From Thioalkalivibrio sp. (GTDB taxonomy: Bacteria; Pseudomonadota; Gammaproteobacteria; Ectothiorhodospirales; Ectothiorhodospiraceae), in contig PULL01000268.1 in the NCBI GenBank assembly GCA_003550945.1, forward strand, positions 1-13,261: a stretch of 13,261 bases of DNA. Direction: 5' to 3'. This document shows, one piece after another, positions 7,326-13,261 of this stretch (position 1 is its first letter; each line of letters opens with the position of its first letter). Made by a program: the position numbers and the translations under genes. The notes beneath the pieces are model-generated. The model was not told the DNA's origin, ran no database searches, and saw nothing but the letters and a program-made list of their open reading frames with translations.

Positions 7326-8180
7326 ATCGATAAACCGCTGTTCAGCCTCGGGGCATCACCCATCCTGCGGCTGCTGGCCGTGCTCGTGATCGCACTGGCC
7401 CTGATGGCCCTTGACCACCGGTTCAACCAGTTGCAGGCCCTTCGCACGGTATTCGCCACCATCGCCTACCCCGTTCAGCTGGCCGTGGACACTCCAATCC
7501 GGGCCGCGGGCCGCGTCCTCGAGTCCTTCTCCCGTCATGAGCAGCTGGTCCTTGAAAACCGGCTGCTGCGCTCGGACCTGATGGAACTGCGCGCCCGGCA
7601 ACTGCGCTTCGACGCGCTTCAGGCCGAAAACGACCGTCTGCGGGCGTTGCTGCACACCTCCGCGCAGGCTACCGAAAGGGTCCAGATCGCCAAATTGCTG
7701 GCGGTTGACCTGGACCCGTTCCGGCAGCAGATCGTGATCAACAAGGGCAAGGCTGAAGGCGTCTACGCGGGACAGCCACTGATCAATGCCGATGGCGTGA
7801 TCGGGCAGATCCTGACGCCGCACTGGACGAGTTCCACCGCGCTGCTGATCTCGGACCCGGGGCATGCCCTTCCGGTCATCGTGGCCCGAACGGGGCTTCG
7901 TGCGCTGGCGGTGGGATCGGGCAATCCCCGGCGTCTGAATCTGCGCCACGTCCCGCCTCAGGAGGACATCGAGGAGGGCGACCTGCTGCTGACTTCCGGA
8001 CTCGGCGGCCGGTTTCCGGCCGACTACCCTGTCGCACGCATCGTCTCGGTGGAACACCAGCCCGGACAACCCTTCCTGGTGATTACCGCCGAACCCCTGG
8101 CCGCGCTGGACCGCTCGCGCGAAGTCCTGCTGCTGTGGACGGACCCACCGGAAGACGACTCGGAGCGAGAGGCGCCGTGA
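7326..8180 (+). CDS. mreC: MreC, rod-shape determining protein (unusual start codon)
   Basis: MreC is a bitopic inner-membrane protein. Its periplasmic part binds and activates PBP2/RodA and links them to MreB and MreD. From ATC 7326 the product is 284 residues. It would start DKPLFSLGASPILRLL after the initiator, with one membrane helix at about 13-29 (ILRLLAVLVIALALMAL). Next comes the coiled coil around HEQLVLENRLLRSDLMELRARQLRFDALQAEN, then the beta-rich MreC domain including INADGVIGQI and EGDLLLTSGLGGRFPADYPV. No ATG, GTG or TTG lies in frame between the mreB stop and GTG 7380. Starting at GTG 7380 would remove half of the membrane helix and has no ribosome-binding site. ATC at 7326 is therefore my best start, unless a base is missing from the sequence. 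The stop overlaps the mreD start. Confidence 0.9.
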   Translation: MDKPLFSLGASPILRLLAVLVIALALMALDHRFNQLQALRTVFATIAYPVQLAVDTPIRAAGRVLESFSRHEQLVLENRLLRSDLMELRARQLRFDALQAENDRLRALLHTSAQATERVQIAKLLAVDLDPFRQQIVINKGKAEGVYAGQPLINADGVIGQILTPHWTSSTALLISDPGHALPVIVARTGLRALAVGSGNPRRLNLRHVPPQEDIEEGDLLLTSGLGGRFPADYPVARIVSVEHQPGQPFLVITAEPLAALDRSREVLLLWTDPPEDDSEREAP

Positions 8181-8674
8181 TGAACCCGGGACTGGGCATT
8201 CCCTTCCCAGTGCTGTTGTCGCTTCTGGCCGCGCTGGCTCTGACGATCGTGCCCCTGCCCGACCCGATCGCTCCGCTGCGCCCCGACTGGGTGCTGCTGG
8301 TACTCGTCTACTGGGGCATGGCCTTCCCGCGCCGGGTCGGCATACTGGTCGCTTTTGTCGCAGGGCTGTTTCTCGACGTACTGCAACAGCACCTTCTTGG
8401 ACAGAACGCGCTGACTCTGGCCGTCGCCATGTTCATCGTGCTCCAGATCTACCCGCGCATGCGCGTGTTCCCGGTGTGGCAGCAGGCGATGGTGATCGCT
8501 TTCCTGGTGGCCCTCACCCGGTTGGTACAGATCTGGATCCAGGGCGCGATCGGACTGCCACCGGGCAGCGTCTGGTATTGGAGTCCGGTCGTGACCAGCG
8601 CCCTGCTGTGGCCGGTCGTCTACCACATCCTGCGGGAGACGCGCCGCCGCTGGCTTTTGCACCTGACCGCATAG
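8180..8674 (+). CDS. mreD: MreD, rod-shape determining membrane protein
   Basis: MreD is a polytopic inner-membrane partner of MreC in the elongasome. The product is 164 residues, the usual size (162 in E. coli). About five hydrophobic helices are visible: LLSLLAALALTIVPL, WVLLVLVYWGMAF, ILVAFVAGLFLDVL, ALTLAVAMFIVLQI and MVIAFLVALTRLVQIW, with a further apolar stretch before the basic C-terminus. The family landmark is the GLFLDVLQQHLLGQNAL segment, where an acidic residue and LG follow the third helix. ATG 8180 overlaps the mreC TGA by one base; an adjacent GTG at 8177 is an alternative. Tight overlap indicates translational coupling to mreC. Confidence 0.95.
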   Translation: MNPGLGIPFPVLLSLLAALALTIVPLPDPIAPLRPDWVLLVLVYWGMAFPRRVGILVAFVAGLFLDVLQQHLLGQNALTLAVAMFIVLQIYPRMRVFPVWQQAMVIAFLVALTRLVQIWIQGAIGLPPGSVWYWSPVVTSALLWPVVYHILRETRRRWLLHLTA

Positions 8675-8796
8675 CCTGCTACAAAAACGGCGCCGGGCGA
8701 CGCGGCCGCCAGGTACTTCTGAAGCAGCGCATCCCGTTTTGCAGCAGCGCTCCGCGCGGACTGCACAAACCCCGAACCGAACCATGGGCTGGTGAC

Positions 8797-9108
8797 ATGC
8801 AGGAAACAACGCGAACCCGAATCGAGGCCGAGGTGTTCCGCCGGCTGTTGCAACCTCTGGATGAACGCAAGGATGTGCAGAACATCGAACTGATGAACCT
8901 TGCCGGCTTCTGCCGCGCCTTCGCTGCGAAAGGGTATGTCGCGGCGGCCGAGAATCACCGGGCGGGCATCGACCTCGACGAGGCCCGCGAAATCACCTAC
9001 GGGATGCCCTACGCGGACCGGAAGCGGCTCTACCAGAAAGAGGCCACGGTCGAGCAACTGCGGGCATTCGCCGAATCCGGTCCGGGCCCCGGCAAGTCCC
9101 ATGCTTGA
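8797..9108 (+). CDS. DUF1244 family protein
   Basis: This is a small conserved protein of unknown biochemical role. The product is 103 residues. The core DVQNIELMNLAGFCRAFAAKGY (27-47) and DEAREITYGMPYADRKRLYQKEAT (61-84) matches the DUF1244 pattern I know (DVQNIDLMNLAGFCRNC..WY... and EAREIVYGMPY..W...HQ.EAT). The typical second cysteine (CRNC) is replaced here by Ala-Phe, leaving only Cys39. ATG 8797 starts just before the conserved region, and only a poor GGTGA precedes it. A 122-nt gap (8675-8796) separates it from mreD, with no clear promoter or terminator. The end overlaps rnd by 8 nt, so co-expression with RNase D is likely. Confidence 0.85.
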   Translation: MQETTRTRIEAEVFRRLLQPLDERKDVQNIELMNLAGFCRAFAAKGYVAAAENHRAGIDLDEAREITYGMPYADRKRLYQKEATVEQLRAFAESGPGPGKSHA

Positions 9109-10288
9109 TCATGGGCTGATCGATACCGCGGCGGGACTGCGGGAGTTCGTCGACCGTGTTGCGAACAGCGAATGGGTCGCGATCGACACCGAATTCATGC
9201 GCGAAAAGACCTATTTTCCGCAACTCTGCCTGGTACAGATAGCGACCCCGGAACACATTGCCTGCATTGACCCGGTGGCCCTGAATGATCTGAAACCCCT
9301 GGCAGGGTTGCTGCACAATCCGGCCGTAATGAAAGTTTTCCATTCGGCGAGCCAGGATCTCGAAGTGCTTTACCTGGTCACTGGCAAGGTTCCGGCCCCC
9401 GTTTTCGACACGCAGCTGGCCGCAAGCCTGCTCGGACACGGTGAACAGGTCAGCTACGGCAACCTCGTCCAGGCCGTGCTGCAGATCGAGCTCGACAAGA
9501 CGCAGTCCCGAACCGACTGGTCGCGCCGCCCGCTGAAGCCGGAGCAGCTTTCCTACGCGAAAGACGACGTGCGCCATCTGGTCGGGATCTATACGCACCT
9601 GCGCACAGAACTGGAGACCCAGGGCCGCACGGCCTGGCTTGCGCCCGAGATGGAAGCTCTCACCCGGGTGGAACTCTATCAGCCCCACCCCGAACAGGCC
9701 TGGCGGCGGGTCAGCGGGCACAAGCGCCTGAAGCCGCGGGAGCTCGCGGTGCTGCGGGAGATCGCGGCATGGCGGGAGAACGAGGCACGCAGACTGGACC
9801 GGCCTCGGCGCTGGATCATCTCCGATGATCTGCTGCTGCTGATCGCAAGAACGAAGCCGACGGATCCCGGGGCCCTGAATGGCCTGCGCGGGTTTCCGAA
9901 GGGGCTCGCGGCGGAACCGGCCAGCCAGCTTCTGCTGGCAATCCAGCGCGGCGCGAACGCGCCGAAGGAAACCTGGCCCGTGCTGGCCCCGCGGGCAAAG
10001 CCATTGACGCAGGCGGAAGAAGTGGTCGCCGACATGACGATGGCGCTGCTTCGGGAACTTGCAGACCGGCAGCGGATCGGCCCCGAGGCCGTCGGCGGAC
10101 GCCGGGACATTGTTGCGCTGATGCGGGGGGAACCCGATGCCCGCCTCGCACACGGCTGGCGCCACGAAGTTGTCGGACGTGAACTCCGGCGCTGGCTGGA
10201 AGGGCTTACGCTTGTTCGCTGCGACGGCGACCGGATCTCGCTGCTGAACCCCGACGCAGCCTCTGCAACCCGCACTCCCACTGCATGA
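9101..10288 (+). CDS. rnd: RNase D, 3'-5' exoribonuclease
   Basis: RNase D trims the 3' ends of tRNA precursors and other small stable RNAs. The product is 395 residues, slightly longer than the E. coli enzyme (375). The DEDDy exonuclease domain is at residues 1-175: Exo I AIDTEFMRE with Asp29 and Glu31, Exo II FHSASQDLEVL with Asp87, and Exo III SYAKDDVRHL with Tyr152 and Asp156. These positions correspond closely to D28, E30, D85 and D155 of E. coli. An HRDC domain follows at about 208-290 (LKPRELAVLREIAAWRENEAR... LIARTKPTD), with a second helical region to the end. ATG 9101 is chosen because the conserved start follows directly; it overlaps the DUF1244 stop. The open frame back to 8900 is a shadow of that gene. 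Confidence 0.97.
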   Translation: MLDHGLIDTAAGLREFVDRVANSEWVAIDTEFMREKTYFPQLCLVQIATPEHIACIDPVALNDLKPLAGLLHNPAVMKVFHSASQDLEVLYLVTGKVPAPVFDTQLAASLLGHGEQVSYGNLVQAVLQIELDKTQSRTDWSRRPLKPEQLSYAKDDVRHLVGIYTHLRTELETQGRTAWLAPEMEALTRVELYQPHPEQAWRRVSGHKRLKPRELAVLREIAAWRENEARRLDRPRRWIISDDLLLLIARTKPTDPGALNGLRGFPKGLAAEPASQLLLAIQRGANAPKETWPVLAPRAKPLTQAEEVVADMTMALLRELADRQRIGPEAVGGRRDIVALMRGEPDARLAHGWRHEVVGRELRRWLEGLTLVRCDGDRISLLNPDAASATRTPTA

Positions 10289-10301
10289 CCCGAACAGCGG
10301 A

Positions 10302-10337
10302 ACCGGGAGGGCACCCCGATCGGAATGCGCTCCCGGT
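10302..10337. terminator. 36-bp imperfect palindrome between convergent genes
   Basis: This is a symmetrical inverted repeat centred at 10319/10320. Outer arms are ACCGGGAG (10302-10309) and CTCCCGGT (10330-10337), then GCA/TGC (10311-10313 with 10326-10328), and a central CCGATCGG (10316-10323). Mismatches occur only at 10310/10329 and at 10314-10315/10324-10325, so 15 of 18 positions pair. It starts 13 nt after the rnd stop and lies 34 nt beyond the stop of the convergent gene. It could serve both strands as an RNA hairpin. No T-run follows on either side, so a protein-binding site or Rho-assisted end is equally possible. Confidence 0.5.
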
Positions 10338-10371
10338 GCTATCCAGACCCCGAGATGCTCGCGACCCGAAC

Positions 10372-10806
10372 TCAGGCGCTCGAATAGACGCCGCGCCGCG
10401 GCGAGGCCAGCCGCCCCTGGCGCTTCAGATAAGCCAGCGTTTGGCTGATGTTCTTCGTCTCGATGCCTGACGTCTCGGCCTGTTCACGAATCTCGCGAAC
10501 GGTCATCTCCGGCCGCGTCGCGACGATGTCGCAAAGCCTCTGGCTGATGGTCTCGCCTCCAGCGCTGCGCCGCCGCGGGCCGCGCGCACGAGGCGCCACA
10601 CCTCCCATTTCGCGGATCTGGCGATCGATCTCGGCCAGTTCCTTGCGGTGCCGGGCCAGAGTTTCCTTGCGCTTAGCCTTAAGCTCATCCCGCTTTTCCT
10701 TGATTTCCTGCTCCCGGCGTTCAGCCTCCTGCTGTTCCCGCTCGCGCGCCAACGCGTACAGTTCTTCGGAGCTCAGTTCAGTGACGCTTTTCTTCGCATT
10801 GCTCAT
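10372..10806 (-). CDS. Coiled-coil / winged-helix predicted DNA-binding protein
   Basis: I do not recognise a named family. The product is 144 residues. Residues about 10-67 form a long, highly charged helix rich in Glu, Arg and Lys with no proline, a clear coiled-coil candidate (EREQQEAERREQEIKEKRDELKAK in the middle). Residues 70-84 are a flexible basic linker (PRARGPRRRSAGG). Residues 85-144 read like a small winged helix: TISQRLCDIVATRPEMTVREIREQA, then ETKNISQTLAYLKRQGRLASPRRGVY, with a recognition helix and a basic wing. This layout suggests an oligomerising nucleoid-associated protein or regulator, H-NS-like in plan but not in C-terminal motif. A good GAGG lies 7 nt before ATG 10806. 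It is divergent from sprT (119-nt gap) and convergent with rnd. Confidence 0.75.
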   Translation of the reverse strand: MSNAKKSVTELSSEELYALAREREQQEAERREQEIKEKRDELKAKRKETLARHRKELAEIDRQIREMGGVAPRARGPRRRSAGGETISQRLCDIVATRPEMTVREIREQAETSGIETKNISQTLAYLKRQGRLASPRRGVYSSA

Positions 10807-10925
10807 TCATCTTCCTCGTTAGTTGCTCGACAGGGTAAAGACCTCGACGACCCCAAACTTATTCCGCATAACATAGTAAAAACCGACGGATTAAACAACG
10901 CACCCCCTCCAATGAGGACCGACAA
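10807..10925. promoter_or_regulatory. AT-richer divergent intergenic region
   Basis: These 119 bases lie between the divergent coiled-coil/winged-helix gene and sprT. They are visibly richer in A/T than the rest of the window, especially about 10855-10895, where CATAACATAG and a run of A residues occur. They should hold promoters for both genes. I could not fit a -35/-10 pair with good spacing on either strand, so no exact promoter is claimed. GAGGA at 10914-10918 is the ribosome-binding site for sprT. Confidence 0.35.
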
Positions 10926-11432
10926 ATGCGAATGGACCTCAATCGAAATCAGTCGAACGCAATCATCGCTGCGGCCGAACGGTTTTATTCGATGATGGAG
11001 TCAGCGCCCGTACCGGGGATCCGCCTGGACCTGCGCGGACGCGCAGCCGGCCAATGGCAAGTGCGGAACGGAATTGAAAGGCTGCGATTCAACCCCGAGG
11101 CCTTTCTACTGGACTGGCATGCGCATTTTCCTGCAACCATCGCGCACGAAGTGGCCCACTCCCTGGTCTACCGGCAGTATGGATCCGCGCGAGTGCGTCC
11201 ACATGGCCAGGAATGGAAGAACACCATGGCGGCACTTGGCTTCCCTCCGGCGATCACACATTGCACACCACTGACCGCACGCCGGAGTCGTGTTTATATT
11301 TATCAATGTGAATGCCGCTCACACCGCCTCGGGCCGAGACGACATTACCTGGTCACACGCCAGGGCTACCGTTACACCTGCACGGATTGCGGCAGACGTT
11401 TACTTTTCGGCGACCGCGTGGAGTGGAAATGA
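10926..11432 (+). CDS. sprT: SprT-family zinc metalloprotease-like protein
   Basis: SprT proteins have a zincin fold related to the eukaryotic DNA-protein crosslink protease Spartan. The bacterial role is poorly defined. The product is 168 residues, close to the E. coli protein (165). The zinc-binding helix HEVAHSLVY gives His74, Glu75 and His78, and the third ligand is probably His93 in RPHGQEWK. A C-terminal zinc ribbon is formed by Cys128/Cys130 (CECRSH) and Cys152/Cys155 (CTDC). The RRHYL and RQGYRYTC segments between them are typical. ATG 10926 is preceded by GAGGA with 7-nt spacing; a second in-frame ATG at 10932 is less well placed. The gene is single on its strand: divergent from the winged-helix gene and convergent with the GT9 gene. 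Confidence 0.93.
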   Translation: MRMDLNRNQSNAIIAAAERFYSMMESAPVPGIRLDLRGRAAGQWQVRNGIERLRFNPEAFLLDWHAHFPATIAHEVAHSLVYRQYGSARVRPHGQEWKNTMAALGFPPAITHCTPLTARRSRVYIYQCECRSHRLGPRRHYLVTRQGYRYTCTDCGRRLLFGDRVEWK

Positions 11433-11445
11433 CAACGCTGCGTTG
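11433..11445. repeat. Short quasi-palindrome after sprT
   Basis: CAACGC and GCGTTG flank a single T directly after the sprT stop, in the 59-nt gap to the convergent GT9 gene. In RNA it would give a 5-bp stem with a 3-nt loop, with no T-run. It is too short to call a terminator. The rest of the gap shows nothing clear. Confidence 0.25.
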
Positions 11446-11491
11446 GCAAGCCTGAATTGTCCAGGAGCGCAGGCGGGTACAGCGGGAATTC

Positions 11492-12562
11492 TCAGCGCAG
11501 TCGGACAACCAGACGGTCCAGCATCGCGCAGACATCCTCCACCGAAATCAGGTCCATCGCGTCCGGGTGACGCACCCGCGTTCCCCACCGTACGTCCTCA
11601 GGTTCCCGGCCGAGGAAACGGCGGATCGCATCAGGGTACCGGTCCACCACGTACTCCCGATGCCGGTAGGGTCCGGTCCGTGCGGGATTTGAGGTGGCGT
11701 AAAGGCCGATCACCGGCACGCCGAGGGCGCTGGCAACGTGGGCGGGCCCGGAGTCCGGACTGACCAATCCCGCGCAGCGCGCAAGCACCGCAGCCAGTTC
11801 CTTCAGGCGCGTCCTGCCAACCAGGTCGGTGACCGGCACCGATGCGGCGGACGCAATGGCGGTCGCGTATGCGCGCTCGCGCGCCGAAGGACCGCCGGTC
11901 AGAACCACGTGAAAACCCAGGGACGACGCGTAGTCGATCACCGCGGCAAACCGATCGGCCGGCCAGTCCCGGAAATTGCGGAAGCGCTGGCTGGAGCAGG
12001 GGCTCAGGGCAAGCAGCAGCGCATCGCCGGGGAGCTCGCGCTCGGCAAACGCCACTGCATCCGCGGGCAGCGGAACGTCCCAACGCAATTCGCGGCGCGC
12101 CAGTCCCGCCTGCTGCAGAAAACCGAAGAAACCGTCGAGCACGTGTTCTTGCCGCCCGGCGGCGATGCGCTCGCGGGTGAAAAGCCACTGCCCGTTGATC
12201 GCCCGGGACCGGTCGAAGCCGATACGACGCCGCCCGCGCAGCGCGGTCGCGATCAGGCTGGCCCGCAGCGAGGCCTGCATCTGCAGGATCACGTCGTGGA
12301 CCCGTCCATCCTCCTCCCTGCGCAGTTGCCGCCAGCAGCGGCCGATACCGGCCGTCTTGTCCAGCACCCGGAAAGTCACCCCGGGAAGGTCACCGACCAG
12401 TCCGGCCTCGGTCCGACCGACCACCCAGGTGATCGCGGTATTCGGCCAGTGCCGCTGGACGGTGCGGATGACCGGTAGCACATGCGTGGTGTCGCCGATC
12501 GCCGACAGGCGAAAAATGCACAGGCTCGAGGGCGACAGCGAGCCCGGTTCCGGTTCAGCCAC
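11492..12562 (-). CDS. GT9-family glycosyltransferase (heptosyltransferase-like), LPS core synthesis
   Basis: This protein probably transfers a heptose or related sugar from an ADP-sugar to the LPS inner core at the cytoplasmic face of the inner membrane. From GTG 12562 it has 356 residues, typical for WaaC/WaaF relatives. The N-terminal Rossmann domain opens with ILR-like CIFRLSAIGDTTHVLPVIRTV, where the GD pair is the usual acceptor/catalytic region. The C-terminal nucleotide-sugar domain has LSPCSSQRFRNFRDWPADRFAAVI near 186-209, and the signature SPDSGPAHVASALGVPVIGLYATSNPARTGPY at 268-299. GTG 12562 is the only standard start close to the conserved N-terminus. It overlaps the kdkA stop by 8 nt. 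Frame open beyond that is kdkA shadow. The exact position transferred cannot be assigned, so no waa symbol is given. Confidence 0.88.
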   Translation of the reverse strand: MAEPEPGSLSPSSLCIFRLSAIGDTTHVLPVIRTVQRHWPNTAITWVVGRTEAGLVGDLPGVTFRVLDKTAGIGRCWRQLRREEDGRVHDVILQMQASLRASLIATALRGRRRIGFDRSRAINGQWLFTRERIAAGRQEHVLDGFFGFLQQAGLARRELRWDVPLPADAVAFAERELPGDALLLALSPCSSQRFRNFRDWPADRFAAVIDYASSLGFHVVLTGGPSARERAYATAIASAASVPVTDLVGRTRLKELAAVLARCAGLVSPDSGPAHVASALGVPVIGLYATSNPARTGPYRHREYVVDRYPDAIRRFLGREPEDVRWGTRVRHPDAMDLISVEDVCAMLDRLVVRLR

Positions 12563-13261
12563 CCGGGCTGTCCGCCGGGGGCGTCGACCCCGGATCGCGG
12601 TAACCCTCGAGCATGCGCTCGAAGTCCCGAGAGGCGTACTGCCAGTCGTCGTGCATTCGCCGCCGCTTTTCCAGATCCCGCTGCAGGCGCTCCAGATTGC
12701 GGCGGGTCCAGGAACCCTGGGAGCGCCAGCAGCCACGGTCCCAGTCGATCAGCCAAACCCGGTCGCAGACGTCGATCAGGATGTTGCGGCTGTTGAGATC
12801 CGCGTGGCAGTAGCCGGCGTCGTGAAAGCGCCGTATGCCGGCGCCGACCCGGTGCCAGTCGGACGCACCGACGGACCCTTCGCGCAGGCGCTGGTGCAGG
12901 GAACTCGCATCCGGCACACGCTGGGTGATCAGGTCGGCACGGCTGTACAGGCCCGAACGCGTGAGCCGCGCGGCCACCGGACGGGGCACGGGCAGGCCCT
13001 CGTCGCGCATCGTCCGCGTGAGCATGAATTCACGCCAGGGCCGGCTGCGCTTCAGGCCGGTCCAGAGGTAGAGGTCCCCAAGAACCCGCGCGACGGACCC
13101 ACCGCGAAGGTAGTGTCGCAGCGCCCACTGCCCGCCGCAGCCCGGAACCGGGGGATCACAGAACACGACCCGCCCGCGCCCGCCCTCGCCCTGCCCCGAA
13201 CAGTAGCCACGCTGCCGCAGGCTTTCGGGCTCGAACATCCACGGCTCGGGCGTCCGCTCCA
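12555..13261 (-). CDS. kdkA: KdkA, 3-deoxy-D-manno-octulosonic acid (Kdo) kinase, 5' end cut by window
   Basis: This is a protein-kinase-fold enzyme that phosphorylates Kdo of the LPS inner core with ATP at the inner membrane. The frame is open to the right edge. There is an internal ATG at 13238, but family members such as the Haemophilus enzyme carry about 20-30 residues before this point, so the true start probably lies outside. Visible landmarks are WALRHYLRGGSVARVLGDLYLWTGL, then REFMLTRTMRDEGLPVPRPVAAR, the catalytic loop HADLNSRNILID, and the metal-binding LIDWDRG, where Trp stands in place of the more usual Phe of DFD. It ends ...PADSPGG, and its stop is overlapped by the GT9 gene, indicating one translationally coupled LPS-core unit. 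Confidence 0.92.
   Translation of the reverse strand, partial: ERTPEPWMFEPESLRQRGYCSGQGEGGRGRVVFCDPPVPGCGGQWALRHYLRGGSVARVLGDLYLWTGLKRSRPWREFMLTRTMRDEGLPVPRPVAARLTRSGLYSRADLITQRVPDASSLHQRLREGSVGASDWHRVGAGIRRFHDAGYCHADLNSRNILIDVCDRVWLIDWDRGCWRSQGSWTRRNLERLQRDLEKRRRMHDDWQYASRDFERMLEGYRDPGSTPPADSPGG

Noticed and set aside
7321..7389. GTG 7321 as the mreC start
   Set aside because: It is in a different frame, giving about 22 codons to a TGA; it would work only if a base is missing from the sequence, which is noted under the mreC finding.
6252..8180. MreB-MreC fusion by readthrough of the mreB TAG
   Set aside because: The frames are the same, but a strong ribosome-binding site lies between the genes and separate MreB and MreC proteins are the rule; no readthrough signal is seen.
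10285..10470. Small plus-strand frame whose ATG overlaps the rnd stop (ATGA)
   Set aside because: The overlap looks operon-like, but the 61-residue product is arginine/proline-rich, crosses the palindrome and runs antisense into the winged-helix gene; probably chance.

Overview
The window is a GC-rich, gene-dense stretch of chromosome. It looks like a free-living gammaproteobacterium, perhaps of the Chromatiales/Ectothiorhodospiraceae type. That placement is an inference from three things: the divergent gatCAB | mreBCD layout, the prmC-moeB neighbourhood, and the Kdo-kinase plus GT9 lipopolysaccharide (LPS) pair. I see no mobile element, CRISPR array, tRNA or rRNA. Nearly everything is recognisable housekeeping, and the novelty lies in small genes and intergenic structure.

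Layout. (1) Plus strand, 1-1760: the 3' part of prmC (release-factor methyltransferase), a small cysteine-containing protein of unknown function, and moeB (adenylation of the MoaD sulfur carrier). (2) A convergent gap at 1761-1969 holds a degenerate repeat with 10-bp periodicity and inverted ends. (3) Minus strand, 6126 down to 1970: gatC-gatA-gatB, the three subunits of the tRNA-dependent amidotransferase, followed by hslO (the redox chaperone Hsp33). (4) A 125-bp divergent control region at 6127-6251 has back-to-back candidate promoters and a hairpin. (5) Plus strand, 6252-8674: mreB-mreC-mreD, the rod-shape elongasome core. mreC has no ATG, GTG or TTG at a sensible start position and may begin with ATC. 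(6) Plus strand, 8797-10288: a DUF1244 protein overlapping rnd (RNase D). (7) A 36-bp imperfect palindrome separates rnd from a convergent minus-strand gene for a coiled-coil/winged-helix DNA-binding protein (10372-10806). (8) Divergent from that gene lies sprT, a zinc metalloprotease-like protein. (9) Minus strand, 13261 down to 11492: a Kdo kinase (kdkA, cut by the right edge) translationally overlapped by a GT9 heptosyltransferase-like gene. Both are likely LPS inner-core enzymes.

How the genes work together. GatCAB makes correctly charged Gln-tRNA and/or Asn-tRNA. PrmC tunes translation termination. RNase D trims stable RNA. MreBCD directs lateral wall growth, and KdkA/GT9 decorate the outer-membrane LPS core. 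I do not see a clearly new multi-gene system. The best leads are the HMA-like cysteine protein at 566-967, the mreC start, the intergenic repeat at 1831-1957, the palindrome at 10302-10337, and the coiled-coil/winged-helix protein.
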